DNA of 64,000 nucleotides from Rhizobiales bacterium 64-17 (GTDB lineage Bacteria; Pseudomonadota; Alphaproteobacteria; Rhizobiales; Xanthobacteraceae): positions 412,507 through 476,506 of the forward strand of contig MKWA01000022.1 in the NCBI GenBank assembly GCA_001899285.1, read 5' to 3'. Shown here in pieces: positions 53,630 through 61,136 of this stretch. Numbering within the stretch: the stretch's first letter is position 1; each line of letters begins with the position of its first letter. The position numbers were made by a program, and so were the translations under genes. The notes under the pieces are model-generated. The model saw only the letters and a list, made by a program, of their open reading frames with translations. It was not told where the DNA came from and did no database searches.

Positions 53630-54451
53630 ATGAAAGCTCCTGCATTCGATTATCAGCGGCCGCGCGATCTCGCGGCTGCTGCGGCGGCGCTGCGCGGCGC
53701 ATCCGGCAACGCCAAGCTCCTGGCCGGCGGCCAATCGCTGCTGCCGATGCTCAACCTCCGCCTCGCGCGACCCGGCATCCTCGTCGATATTTCGCGGATC
53801 GAGGAGCTGCGCGGTATCGAGGATCGCGGCGACGCGCTGCGGATCGGCGCGGCGGTTACTCACGCCGAGCTTGAGGATCGTCCGCTCGCCGGCGGCGCGA
53901 TGCTGCGCGAAGTCGCGCACGGCATCGCCTATCGCTCGGTGCGCAACCGCGGCACCATTGCCGGCAGCATGGCGCATGCGGACCCGGCGGCGGACTGGCC
54001 GCTGGCTCTGGCCGTGCTCGGCGCGACGCTGATCGTCGATGGCGCGCAGGGCCGCCGGACCATGCCGGCCGGCGATTTCATGCAGGGGCCGTTCACGACG
54101 CGGCTCGCGGACGGAGACATCATCATCGCCGTCGATGTGCCGAAGCTCTCGCGCGGGGCGCGGTTCGGCTACTACAAGTTCTGCCGCAAGACCGGCGAGT
54201 TTCCGGAAGCGAGCGCGGCGGCCGTCTTCGATCCGGAGACGAAGCAGGCGCGGCTTTACGTCGGAGCGTTGCCCGGCGCACCGCAGCCGCTCGACGATCT
54301 CGCCTATGACCTTGCCGAGCGCGGCCTGCCGGCGTTGACCGAGGCTGCGGTGGACCGCGCGGTGGCACAGATTCCCAATCTCGAGCCGATCGCGCGGCGG
54401 ATGCAGCGCGCGGCGGTGACGCGCGCCGTCAGACAGGCTTTCGCAGCATGA
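53630..54451 (+). CDS. Xanthine dehydrogenase-family FAD-binding (medium) subunit
   Basis: 273 residues, start MKAPAFDYQRPRDLAAAAAA at 53630, 10 bp after the large subunit. FAD contacts are in LLAGGQSLLPMLNLRLARP (about 31-49) and RNRGTIAGSMAHADPAAD (about 103-120), the CoxM/PCMH-type motifs. Passes electrons from the iron-sulfur subunit to an acceptor. Overlaps the small subunit by 4 bp (ATGA). Confidence 0.95.
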   Translation: MKAPAFDYQRPRDLAAAAAALRGASGNAKLLAGGQSLLPMLNLRLARPGILVDISRIEELRGIEDRGDALRIGAAVTHAELEDRPLAGGAMLREVAHGIAYRSVRNRGTIAGSMAHADPAADWPLALAVLGATLIVDGAQGRRTMPAGDFMQGPFTTRLADGDIIIAVDVPKLSRGARFGYYKFCRKTGEFPEASAAAVFDPETKQARLYVGALPGAPQPLDDLAYDLAERGLPALTEAAVDRAVAQIPNLEPIARRMQRAAVTRAVRQAFAA

Positions 54452-55587
54452 CCAGCATCGCTTTCACCGTGAATGGCAGCCCTGTCGAGGCCGATGTCGC
54501 GCCACGCACGCATCTTGGCGACTTCCTGCGTGACACGCGCCGGCTGTCCGGCACGCATCTTGGCTGCGAGCACGGCATCTGCGGCGCCTGCACCGTGTTG
54601 ATTGACGGCAAGCCGGCGCGTTCCTGCATCACGCTGGCGGTTGCCTGCGAGGGGCGCGAGATCACCACCATCGAAGGGTTCGACGACGACGCGGTGATGG
54701 GTGAATTGCGCGAAGCCTTCACCCGTGAGCACGGACTTCAGTGCGGCTTCTGCACGCCGGGCATGCTGATTGCCTCGCGCGATATCGTCATGCGGCTTCC
54801 GGGAGCCGACGAGCAGCGCATCCGCGAAGAACTGTCCGGCAATCTATGCCGCTGCACCGGCTATGTCGGCATCGTCAATGCGGTGAGTTCGGTGGCGGCG
54901 AAGCGTTCGGCACCAGCGGCGGAGACGGTGGCGCGTCCGGCGTTATCGGTGTTCACGCCGCAGCGCCGCGCGGCGACTGCCACGGTGGCAGCCGAGACAA
55001 AGCCCGCAGCCGAGACCGGCACGCGGCAGGGCTGGACCCAGTTCGACGAGACCTTCACCATCCATCAGCCGCGCGACAAGGTCTGGGCGCTGTTCGGCGA
55101 TATTCCCGCCGTGGCGGACTGCCTGCCGGGCGCGGAAGTGCTGTCGCATGACGAGCGTGCCGTGAAAGGCCGCATGACTGCCAAGCTCGGTCCGATTGCC
55201 GCGACATTTGCCGGCTCGGCGGCGATCACGCGCGATCCGCAAACGTGGAGCGGCACGATTGCCGGCGCGGGCAGCGATGGCGGCTCCGGCTCGCGGACAC
55301 GCGGCGAGATCGTCTATCGGCTGGAAGACGCGATGGACGGCGCGGCGACGCGCGTGGCGGTGACGGTGCTCTACAATCTGCAAGGGCCGCTGGCGCAGTT
55401 TTCGCGCTCATCGATTGCGCAGGAGTTCGGCCGGCATCTGGTCAGCCAGTTCGCGGCCAATCTCAATGCGAAGTTGGGCGGCGCGCCTGCTGCCGCATCG
55501 TCGTCATCGGCAGGCTCGCTCAATCTCGGCCAACTCGTCTGGGCGGTGGTGAAGGCGCAATTCCGCAAGCTGTTCGGCGGCCGGTAA
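54448..55587 (+). CDS. Xanthine dehydrogenase-family 2Fe-2S (small) subunit fused to a CoxG/SRPBCC domain
   Basis: 379 residues, more than twice a normal small subunit. Residues 1-155 hold both 2Fe-2S clusters: plant-type C40, C45, C48, C60 and the second set C99, C102, C134, C136 (GLQCGFCTPGM, NLCRCTGYVG). After a linker of about 35 residues (155-190, Ala/Thr-rich) comes a CoxG-type SRPBCC domain (about 193-345: FTIHQPRDKVWALFGDIPAV, CLPGAEVLS, KGRMTAKLGPIAATFAG). CoxG proteins help assembly or membrane anchoring of CO dehydrogenase; here the helper is covalently joined. Ends convergent with the Bug gene, 18 bp apart. Confidence 0.93.
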   Translation: MTSIAFTVNGSPVEADVAPRTHLGDFLRDTRRLSGTHLGCEHGICGACTVLIDGKPARSCITLAVACEGREITTIEGFDDDAVMGELREAFTREHGLQCGFCTPGMLIASRDIVMRLPGADEQRIREELSGNLCRCTGYVGIVNAVSSVAAKRSAPAAETVARPALSVFTPQRRAATATVAAETKPAAETGTRQGWTQFDETFTIHQPRDKVWALFGDIPAVADCLPGAEVLSHDERAVKGRMTAKLGPIAATFAGSAAITRDPQTWSGTIAGAGSDGGSGSRTRGEIVYRLEDAMDGAATRVAVTVLYNLQGPLAQFSRSSIAQEFGRHLVSQFAANLNAKLGGAPAAASSSSAGSLNLGQLVWAVVKAQFRKLFGGR

Positions 55588-55605
55588 GCCGCCGATCGGT
55601 TGGCC

Positions 55606-56592
55606 TTACTGCAGCGGAATATTCCGGCTCTTGATCACACCGGCCCACAGCGCCGTTTCGCGGCGGATGCGTTCGGCGAATTGCGCCGGCGGTTCCAGAA
55701 CCACCGTCAGACCCTGCGCCTTCAACTTGTCCTGCACGGCCGGGTTCGAGAGGATGTCCTTCGTCACCGTGAAGATCGCATCGCGAACGTCGTTTGGCAC
55801 GGCGCGCGGGGCGAGCAGGCCATACCACGAGGTCACGTCGATCCCGTCGATGCCCGACTCTTTCAGCGTCGGCACGTCGGGGAGTTGAGCGCTGCGTTCC
55901 GCCGTGGTCATCGCCAGCGGCACCACGGTCTTGCCCTGCAGCGCCGGAAGCGCGGCGGTGACATTGGTGGCGAGCAGATCGATGTGATCGCCCAGCAGGT
56001 CGTTCAATGCTTGCGTCGAGCCACGATAGGGGACATGCAGCAGGTCGATGCCGGCTTTTTCCTTGAGCAATTCCATCGCCAGATGCAACTGGCTGCCGAC
56101 GCCGGGCGAGCCGTAGGAGATTTTGCGGGTCTTGGCGAGCGCGATCAGGTCGGCGATGGTTTTCACGCCGAGCTTCGGCGAGGCGATGATGATGTTCGGC
56201 GCGCTGGCCAGCAGCGTGATCGGCGCGAAATCGCGCTCGACGTCGAACGACAGGCTCTTCATCAAGGTCGGATTGATGGTGAGATTGCCGGCCGGGATCA
56301 GCAGCAGCGTCGTTCCATCCGGCGCGGCCTTGCGCACGAAGTCGATGCCGATATTGCCCGCACCGCCGGTCTTGTTCTCGACGGTGGCGGCATGGCCGCT
56401 GCGCGCCTGATAGTCCTGCGCCAGCAACCGGCCGAGCACATCGACCGGCCCGCCGGCGCTGAACGGAACGATCAGCGTCAGGGGTTTCTGCGGAAAGGCA
56501 GCCGGTACGCTTTGCGCGCATGCGACGCGCGAAAAAGCCGTGCAGGCCAGCACCGCGGTGAAACCGCGGCGCGTCAGATGGTGTGCCGTCAT
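55606..56592 (-). CDS. Bug/TctC-family tripartite tricarboxylate transporter binding protein
   Basis: 328 residues. Tat-like signal (LTRRGFTAVLACTAF) cut near ACAQS. Bug signature PLTLIVPFSAGGPVDVLGRL near residue 38, ENKTGGAGNIGIDFV, and YGSPGVGSQLHLAMELL. Bug proteins bind carboxylates such as aromatic acids, often without an adjacent TctA/TctB transporter, as here. Last gene of the leftward oxygenase operon, 19 bp after the first Rieske gene, so the ligand is probably the oxygenase substrate or a precursor. Confidence 0.93.
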   Translation of the reverse strand: MTAHHLTRRGFTAVLACTAFSRVACAQSVPAAFPQKPLTLIVPFSAGGPVDVLGRLLAQDYQARSGHAATVENKTGGAGNIGIDFVRKAAPDGTTLLLIPAGNLTINPTLMKSLSFDVERDFAPITLLASAPNIIIASPKLGVKTIADLIALAKTRKISYGSPGVGSQLHLAMELLKEKAGIDLLHVPYRGSTQALNDLLGDHIDLLATNVTAALPALQGKTVVPLAMTTAERSAQLPDVPTLKESGIDGIDVTSWYGLLAPRAVPNDVRDAIFTVTKDILSNPAVQDKLKAQGLTVVLEPPAQFAERIRRETALWAGVIKSRNIPLQ

Positions 56593-56611
56593 ATCCTGTT
56601 GCTTTCCGCGA

Positions 56612-57694
56612 TCAGAGCTTGTTGGCCGCAGCCAGATCGGCGAGCTGCTTGCGCGCCTGCTGCGCCAGATAGCGGCGCAGGCGGATCACGCCGGCGTCGT
56701 GCTGATATAGCATCTCGAACTTTTCGAGGCCGGGCTTGAGGCCGGCGAGGATCGTACGATCCTGTTCCAGTACGTCCCAGTGACGCGGTTCGAGATTGGT
56801 CTTGTAGAGGAAGCGCCAGGTGTCGCGCTGCCAGCCTTCGACCTTGCGCACGCGCCAGAAGAACACGGCCATGCGGTCCTCGTCGATCGGCGTCGCGAAG
56901 CCGACGATGGCGAAATTTCCGCCCGGACCGCCCGACGGCGGATAGGGGATTTCGAGCCGGACATAGAGCGCGCCGTCGTCGACCAGTTCGCTCCAGTCGA
57001 AGTTGACGTCGCGCTGGCCTTCCTTCTCGAAGAAAAAGCCCTTGGGCGTATCGCGGGTGACGAAGTGCGCCTGCGTATCGCCCTGATACATGGTGTGGGA
57101 ATTCGCATGCAGAAACGTGCCGTGCATGGGATCCATCAGGTTGTCGTAGCAATAGCGCCACGGCGCTTCCCAGTCGGCGTAGCAGAGGAAGTGCGAATGT
57201 TCCGGCGAGGCAAGCTGCTCCGGCGGCACGAATTCGGGCGCCTCCTCGTGCAAGGCGTCGCCGAACCAGACGAAGATCGCGCCGGCGATATCGCGCGCCG
57301 GATAGGTCTTCACTGCTTTCTTGCCTTCGAGCGGGCAGCCCGGCTGGCCCGGCACGTTGAGCACGGTCCCGTCGGGGCCGACTTCGACGCCGTGATAGTT
57401 GCAGCGCAGCCGGTAGCCTTCATTGATGCCGCGCGACAGCGGCACCGCGCGATGCGGGCAGCGGTCCGCCTGCACATGGATTTCGCCGGCCGCGTCGCGC
57501 CAGAGCACCAGCGCCTCGCCCATGCGGGTGAGGCCGAGCGGCTTGCCGCCGGTTTCAACAAAACGAGAGGGCAGGATTGGCCACCAGCGATTGCGCAGGC
57601 CGGTACGCAGATAGGCTTGCACCTGCTGATCCGTCGGACCGGTGGTGCCGGCTGTGCGGGGACGTTCGAGGGTCGTCACACTTGCGGGGGTCAT
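56612..57694 (-). CDS. Rieske oxygenase alpha subunit (VanA/phthalate dioxygenase-like), copy 1
   Basis: 360 residues. N-terminal Rieske domain with ADRCPHRAVPLSRG and LRCNYHGVEVG (Cys-x-His ... Cys-x2-His), and mononuclear iron site DNLMDPMHGTFLHANSH (Asp/His/His, about residue 178-194). No beta subunit, so it is a class IA-type oxygenase, expected to draw electrons from the reductase at 61137-62126. About four in five residues match copy 2 at 58435-59514 by eye. Lies 17 bp after its small partner gene. Possible reactions are O- or N-demethylation or ring hydroxylation. Confidence 0.94.
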   Translation of the reverse strand: MTPASVTTLERPRTAGTTGPTDQQVQAYLRTGLRNRWWPILPSRFVETGGKPLGLTRMGEALVLWRDAAGEIHVQADRCPHRAVPLSRGINEGYRLRCNYHGVEVGPDGTVLNVPGQPGCPLEGKKAVKTYPARDIAGAIFVWFGDALHEEAPEFVPPEQLASPEHSHFLCYADWEAPWRYCYDNLMDPMHGTFLHANSHTMYQGDTQAHFVTRDTPKGFFFEKEGQRDVNFDWSELVDDGALYVRLEIPYPPSGGPGGNFAIVGFATPIDEDRMAVFFWRVRKVEGWQRDTWRFLYKTNLEPRHWDVLEQDRTILAGLKPGLEKFEMLYQHDAGVIRLRRYLAQQARKQLADLAAANKL

Positions 57695-57711
57695 GGCTCG
57701 GGCTCCGGTTC

Positions 57712-57939
57712 TCAGGCGCCAAGTTCGCGCATCAATGCAGTGAAATTCTCTTCGGTCCAGGCGCCGCCCGATGGCGGCCGCACGCGGGACGCATTCAGGC
57801 CGGCAACGACCTCATCGAGCTCGCGTGCGCCCTTGCTGAACACGCCCTCGATCGCGTTGGCGAGTTCCTGCTGCCATGCCGTCGGCTCGCCATCGCGAGT
57901 CTGGCGGGGGGTGAGATAAGGATACTGATAGTTGCTCAT
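57712..57939 (-). CDS. Small Rieske-associated protein, recombinase-HTH-like, copy 1
   Basis: 75 residues, start MSNYQYPYLTPRQTRDGEPT at 57939 with GGGAGAGA upstream. The second half DEVVAGLNASRVRPPSGGAW, then TEENFTALMRELGA, closely resembles the helix-turn-helix of serine-recombinase 'Recombinase' domains (I-A-x-x-L-N-x-x-G-V-x-x-P-x-G-x-x-W). Too short to be a recombinase. A similar 74-aa protein (59530-59754) precedes the second Rieske gene, so the pair is a conserved unit. It may bind DNA, or the fold may have been recruited as an oxygenase partner. Confidence 0.8.
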   Translation of the reverse strand: MSNYQYPYLTPRQTRDGEPTAWQQELANAIEGVFSKGARELDEVVAGLNASRVRPPSGGAWTEENFTALMRELGA

Positions 57940-58018
57940 ACTGTTCTCTCCCGTAGCAAGACCATCTCTATATTTAAGACGCTGCCGATGCGAATTCCAC
58001 GTCGGATCTCCGATGTCA

Positions 58019-58438
58019 TCACGCCTTCGTCGTTCGGCCGCCGTGGCCGACGACTGCGACGGCTTCGATCTCGACCAGCAGATCGGGGCTGACCAACGAC
58101 GATACGCCGACCAGTGTCGAGCACGGCATCGGTTCGGTGAAGACCTCACGGCGCGCGGTGCTTACGTCCGCCCGATGATCCATGTTGCACAGATAGACAT
58201 TGAGTTTCACAACATCGTTTGCGGTGCCGCCGGCTGCTTTGATCAGCGTCAAGACGCGGCGGAGGGCCTCGCGGCTCTGCTCCAGTACCGATGTACCGCC
58301 GACCACGCCTTGCGTGGTCCCGGCATGCTGACCCGACACATGAATGGTGTCTCCGACCACGATGCAGTTTGAGAACAGCCCGGGTGGAGGCTCCGGCACA
58401 TCCGGCGCGCGGATGACCTGGATCGGAGCGCCGCTCAT
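58019..58438 (-). CDS. RidA/YjgF-family protein lacking the canonical arginine
   Basis: 139 residues. RidA proteins hydrolyse reactive enamine/imine intermediates. Features are GDTIHVSGQHAGTTQGVVGG and the C-terminal LLVEIEAVAVV. The usual P-x-R-x-T segment carrying the carboxylate-binding arginine reads MPCSTLVGV, so Arg is replaced by Cys, as in non-archetypal Rid subfamilies linked to catabolic pathways. Overlaps the second Rieske gene by 4 bp and precedes the first small protein gene by 79 bp. May remove an unstable imine or enol formed by the oxygenases. Confidence 0.9.
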   Translation of the reverse strand: MSGAPIQVIRAPDVPEPPPGLFSNCIVVGDTIHVSGQHAGTTQGVVGGTSVLEQSREALRRVLTLIKAAGGTANDVVKLNVYLCNMDHRADVSTARREVFTEPMPCSTLVGVSSLVSPDLLVEIEAVAVVGHGGRTTKA

Positions 58439-59514
58439 GGTGCCTTGCCCGCGGCGTCGAGCGCGGCCAACTGGCGCGACGCTTCCTGCGCCAGATAGCG
58501 CCGCAACCGGATCACGCCGGCATCATGCTGGTACAGCATTTCGTGTTTTTCAATTCCGGGCTGGCATCCTTCCAGGATTTCGCGATCCTGCTCCAGCACC
58601 GCCCAATGCCGTTCTTCGATCTTGGTGCGGTACAGAAAGCGCCAGGTATCACGCTGCCAGCCATCGACTTTGCGCACCCGCCAGAAGAAGGCGGCCGTGT
58701 GCTTGTCGTCGATCGGCGTGCCGAACGAAATGATGGCGAAGTTTCCTCCGGGGCCGGCCGTCGGTGGATAAGGAATTTCCAGGCGAACATACAGCGCGTG
58801 ATCGTCGACCAACTCGCTCCAGTCGAAGTTTACGTCCCGCTGGTCGGCTTTCTCGAAGAAAAATCCGGTCGGCGTGTCGCGCGTGACGAAGTGGGCCTTG
58901 GTGTCGCCCGTATACATGGTGTGGGAATTGGCATGCAGGAACGTGCCGTGCATGGGATCCATATTGTTGTCGTAGAGAAACCGCCAGTGCGTCTCCCAGT
59001 CGGCGTAGCAAAGAATGCGGGAGTAATCGGCGTGCACAAGCTGCGGCGGCGGTTCGAACGTGGCTGGCTCTTCGTGCAGCGCATCGCCGAACCAGACGAA
59101 AATCGCATCGGCGATTTCCCGGGCAGGATAGGTCTTCACCGCCTTCTTGCCCTCGAGCGGACACCCCGGTTGTCCGGGAACCTTGAGCACGGTTCCGTCC
59201 GGGCCGACTTCGACGCCGTGGTAGTTGCAGCGAATGCGGTCGCCCTCATTGATGCCGCGTGACAGCGGCACCGCGCGGTGCGGGCAGCGGTCGGTCTGAA
59301 CATGGATGACCCCGGAGGAGTCACGCCACAGCAGGAGGGGCTCGCCGAGGCGGGTGATGCCGAGCGGCTTTCCTCCGGATTCGATGAAGCGCGACGGCAG
59401 GATCGGCCACCAGCGATTGCGCAGGCCGGTGCGGAGATATTGCTGAACGGTCTGATCGCTCGGGCCGTTGCCGGCAGTGGCGATGCGAGGGTGGGCGATT
59501 GCAGCTTGTGCCAT
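58435..59514 (-). CDS. Rieske oxygenase alpha subunit (VanA/phthalate dioxygenase-like), copy 2
   Basis: 359 residues, a near-copy of the protein at 56612-57694. Same Rieske motif TDRCPHRAVPLSRG/IRCNYHGVEVG and iron site DNNMDPMHGTFLHANSH. Differences cluster at the N-terminus, at residues about 155-175 (EEPATFEPPPQLVHADYSRI) and the C-terminus, areas that could tune the substrate pocket or partner binding. Overlaps RidA by 4 bp; its small partner gene ends 15 bp upstream. Two co-expressed paralogues may act on successive or related substrates. Confidence 0.94.
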   Translation of the reverse strand: MAQAAIAHPRIATAGNGPSDQTVQQYLRTGLRNRWWPILPSRFIESGGKPLGITRLGEPLLLWRDSSGVIHVQTDRCPHRAVPLSRGINEGDRIRCNYHGVEVGPDGTVLKVPGQPGCPLEGKKAVKTYPAREIADAIFVWFGDALHEEPATFEPPPQLVHADYSRILCYADWETHWRFLYDNNMDPMHGTFLHANSHTMYTGDTKAHFVTRDTPTGFFFEKADQRDVNFDWSELVDDHALYVRLEIPYPPTAGPGGNFAIISFGTPIDDKHTAAFFWRVRKVDGWQRDTWRFLYRTKIEERHWAVLEQDREILEGCQPGIEKHEMLYQHDAGVIRLRRYLAQEASRQLAALDAAGKAP

Positions 59515-59529
59515 TGGCCAATCTCCTTT

Positions 59530-59754
59530 CTACGCATCAAGCTCGCGCATGAGCTTTGTGTATTTGTCCGCGGTCCAGGGTCCGCCATCGAGCGGCCGCA
59601 CGCGCGAGCTGTTCAAGCCATCCACCAATTCGTCGAGAGTCTGCGCACCTTTGGCAAAGATGCTCTCGATGGCCGATGCCAATTCTATTTGCCATTGCGT
59701 CGGCTCGTGCCGGCGCGATTGATGCGGGCTGAGATAAGGATAGCTGTAGCTCAT
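59530..59754 (-). CDS. Small Rieske-associated protein, recombinase-HTH-like, copy 2
   Basis: 74 residues, start MSYSYPYLSPHQSRRHEPTQ at 59754, overlapping the upstream gene by 4 bp. C-terminal half LDELVDGLNSSRVRPLDGGP, then WTADKYTKLMRELDA, matches copy 1 (57712-57939). The conserved N-terminal YPYLxPxQ and the recombinase-like HTH define the family. Its invariant place just before each Rieske gene argues for a physical or regulatory role with that enzyme. Confidence 0.8.
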   Translation of the reverse strand: MSYSYPYLSPHQSRRHEPTQWQIELASAIESIFAKGAQTLDELVDGLNSSRVRPLDGGPWTADKYTKLMRELDA

Positions 59755-60083
59755 GACTTCTGGCTCGCTTTCCCCTGCCATTCCCGCTTCAGGCGTTCGC
59801 GCACCGGCACAAAATCGTAGGTCGGAAAGAATTCGGTCGAGAATACGCCCCACGCGCTGCGTTCGATTTCGATATTGATGATATTGAGAAGCCGCGGCGG
59901 AAAGCGCAGGGTCACGATCTGGCCGATGCCCATGGCGACGGTCCAGCTCACGATCTCGCATCCTTCGGGTGGGAACCGATCCCACCACGCGCGCTCGGCC
60001 AGCGTACCCTGGATCTGGTCGATGTTTTGCGACTGGTCATGCTTGAGGAAAATGGTGAGCATGATCTTTTCTTCGTCAGCCAT
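59751..60083 (-). CDS. Small protein, probable dimeric alpha-beta barrel (muconolactone isomerase-like fold)
   Basis: 110 residues. Two ATGs in tandem (60086, 60083) follow GGAGGGA; the second has the better spacing. Strand MLTIFLKHDQSQNIDQIQG, a Trp-rich turn (AWWDRFPPEGCEIVSW), and TVAMGIGQIVTLRFPPRLL suggest a ferredoxin-like fold related to muconolactone isomerase or ABM proteins. No catalytic motif recognised. Overlaps the small recombinase-HTH-like gene by 4 bp, so it belongs to the same oxygenase unit. Confidence 0.68.
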   Translation of the reverse strand: MADEEKIMLTIFLKHDQSQNIDQIQGTLAERAWWDRFPPEGCEIVSWTVAMGIGQIVTLRFPPRLLNIINIEIERSAWGVFSTEFFPTYDFVPVRERLKREWQGKASQKS

Positions 60084-60137
60084 CATTCCCTCCGAATGTC
60101 ACTCAACCCCGTTCGAGCCGGGCACTCGACTTGTCTG

Positions 60138-61127
60138 TTAGTCCGCGACGACCGGTTGATCGCCGATGGTAATTTTCATCAGGTCACGGCCGACCTGCAG
60201 CGGCCCGTCATAGACGGCGCGCGTCCGCGTCACGAGATCGTCGACGGTCGCGCCGCCATTGAGGCCGATATGGCTGTAGACGGCGAGCTTCGGCCGCGCC
60301 TCCTTGAACACGCGCGCCGCGTCTTCCGGCGCGGAGAGGTGCTGCAGGATGGCGTTGTAGGCCGGGATCTTCTTCAGCAGGTCGTCCGGGATCACCGTGA
60401 CGCAATGGACCAGCAGGTCCGCGCCCTTGGCTTGCGCGACGACCTCGGGGCTATAGCGGGTATCGCCCGACAGCACGACGACATGGCCGTTGTACTCGAT
60501 CTTGTAGCCGTAGGATGGCGTCACCAGCTTGCCGTGATCGTTGTTGAACGCGGTGACTTTCACGCCGCCGGCCTCGTAGACGACGCCGGGCGCACTCTCG
60601 TGCACATCGAACGCGATGCCTTCCGGCGGGTCGTGCTCGTCCTCGCCGCGGATTTCGATGTCGCGGCTGAATGCGTCGGTCAGGCCCTTGGTGAGCTTGG
60701 CGATGCCGGGCGGCCCATAGAGCGCAAACTTCTGATTACGCTGCCCGTAGGGTGGGCGCAGCCATCCGGTCAGCCACAGATCGGGCAGGCCGTTGAGATG
60801 GTCGGAATGAAAATGCGTCAGGAAATGCGCGTTGATCTTGCCGAACGGAATGCGCAGTTGCGCAAGGCGGATGGTGACGCCGCGGCCGAAGTCGAACACC
60901 AGTTTCTGATCCCCCGCTTCGATCAGCGTGCTGGGGCCGAAGCGCTCGGCGGATGGCACCGGCGTTCCGGTGCCGAGCAGGGTGACGCGGAAGGGGCCAT
61001 CGGCGGCCGATGCCGTCGCGGCCGCGAGAGGCGCCAAAGCCAATGCCGCGAGCGCAGTCGCCATGCTCCAGCGCAGCAGGGATCGGCGGTTGGGGTTCAT
61101 CTGCGCGCTGGCATGTTTCCGCATCAT
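60138..61127 (-). CDS. Exported metallo-beta-lactamase-fold hydrolase (RNase Z/arylsulfatase-like)
   Basis: 329 residues. Tat-type signal NRRSLLRWSMATALAALALA followed by TASAAD. Metal motif LTHFHSDHLNG (H105, H107, D109, H110), VVVLSGDTRY aspartate and VYSHIGL late histidine as in the RNase Z/AtsA branch. The signal and lack of an RNA-binding arm argue for a periplasmic ester, sulfate or lactone hydrolase rather than a tRNase. Start 61127 has GAGAGG upstream; a second start at 61100 (MNPNRRSLL) also keeps the signal. Position between the reductase and oxygenase genes suggests it releases or opens a pathway compound outside the cytoplasm. Confidence 0.88.
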   Translation of the reverse strand: MMRKHASAQMNPNRRSLLRWSMATALAALALAPLAAATASAADGPFRVTLLGTGTPVPSAERFGPSTLIEAGDQKLVFDFGRGVTIRLAQLRIPFGKINAHFLTHFHSDHLNGLPDLWLTGWLRPPYGQRNQKFALYGPPGIAKLTKGLTDAFSRDIEIRGEDEHDPPEGIAFDVHESAPGVVYEAGGVKVTAFNNDHGKLVTPSYGYKIEYNGHVVVLSGDTRYSPEVVAQAKGADLLVHCVTVIPDDLLKKIPAYNAILQHLSAPEDAARVFKEARPKLAVYSHIGLNGGATVDDLVTRTRAVYDGPLQVGRDLMKITIGDQPVVAD

Positions 61128-61136
61128 CGTTGCCTC

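Noticed and set aside
57712-57939. The 75-aa protein as a fragment of a decayed serine recombinase
   Set aside because: It has a good start signal, a conserved N-terminus and a second intact copy at 59530-59754 in the same position next to a Rieske gene, which argues for a maintained small protein.
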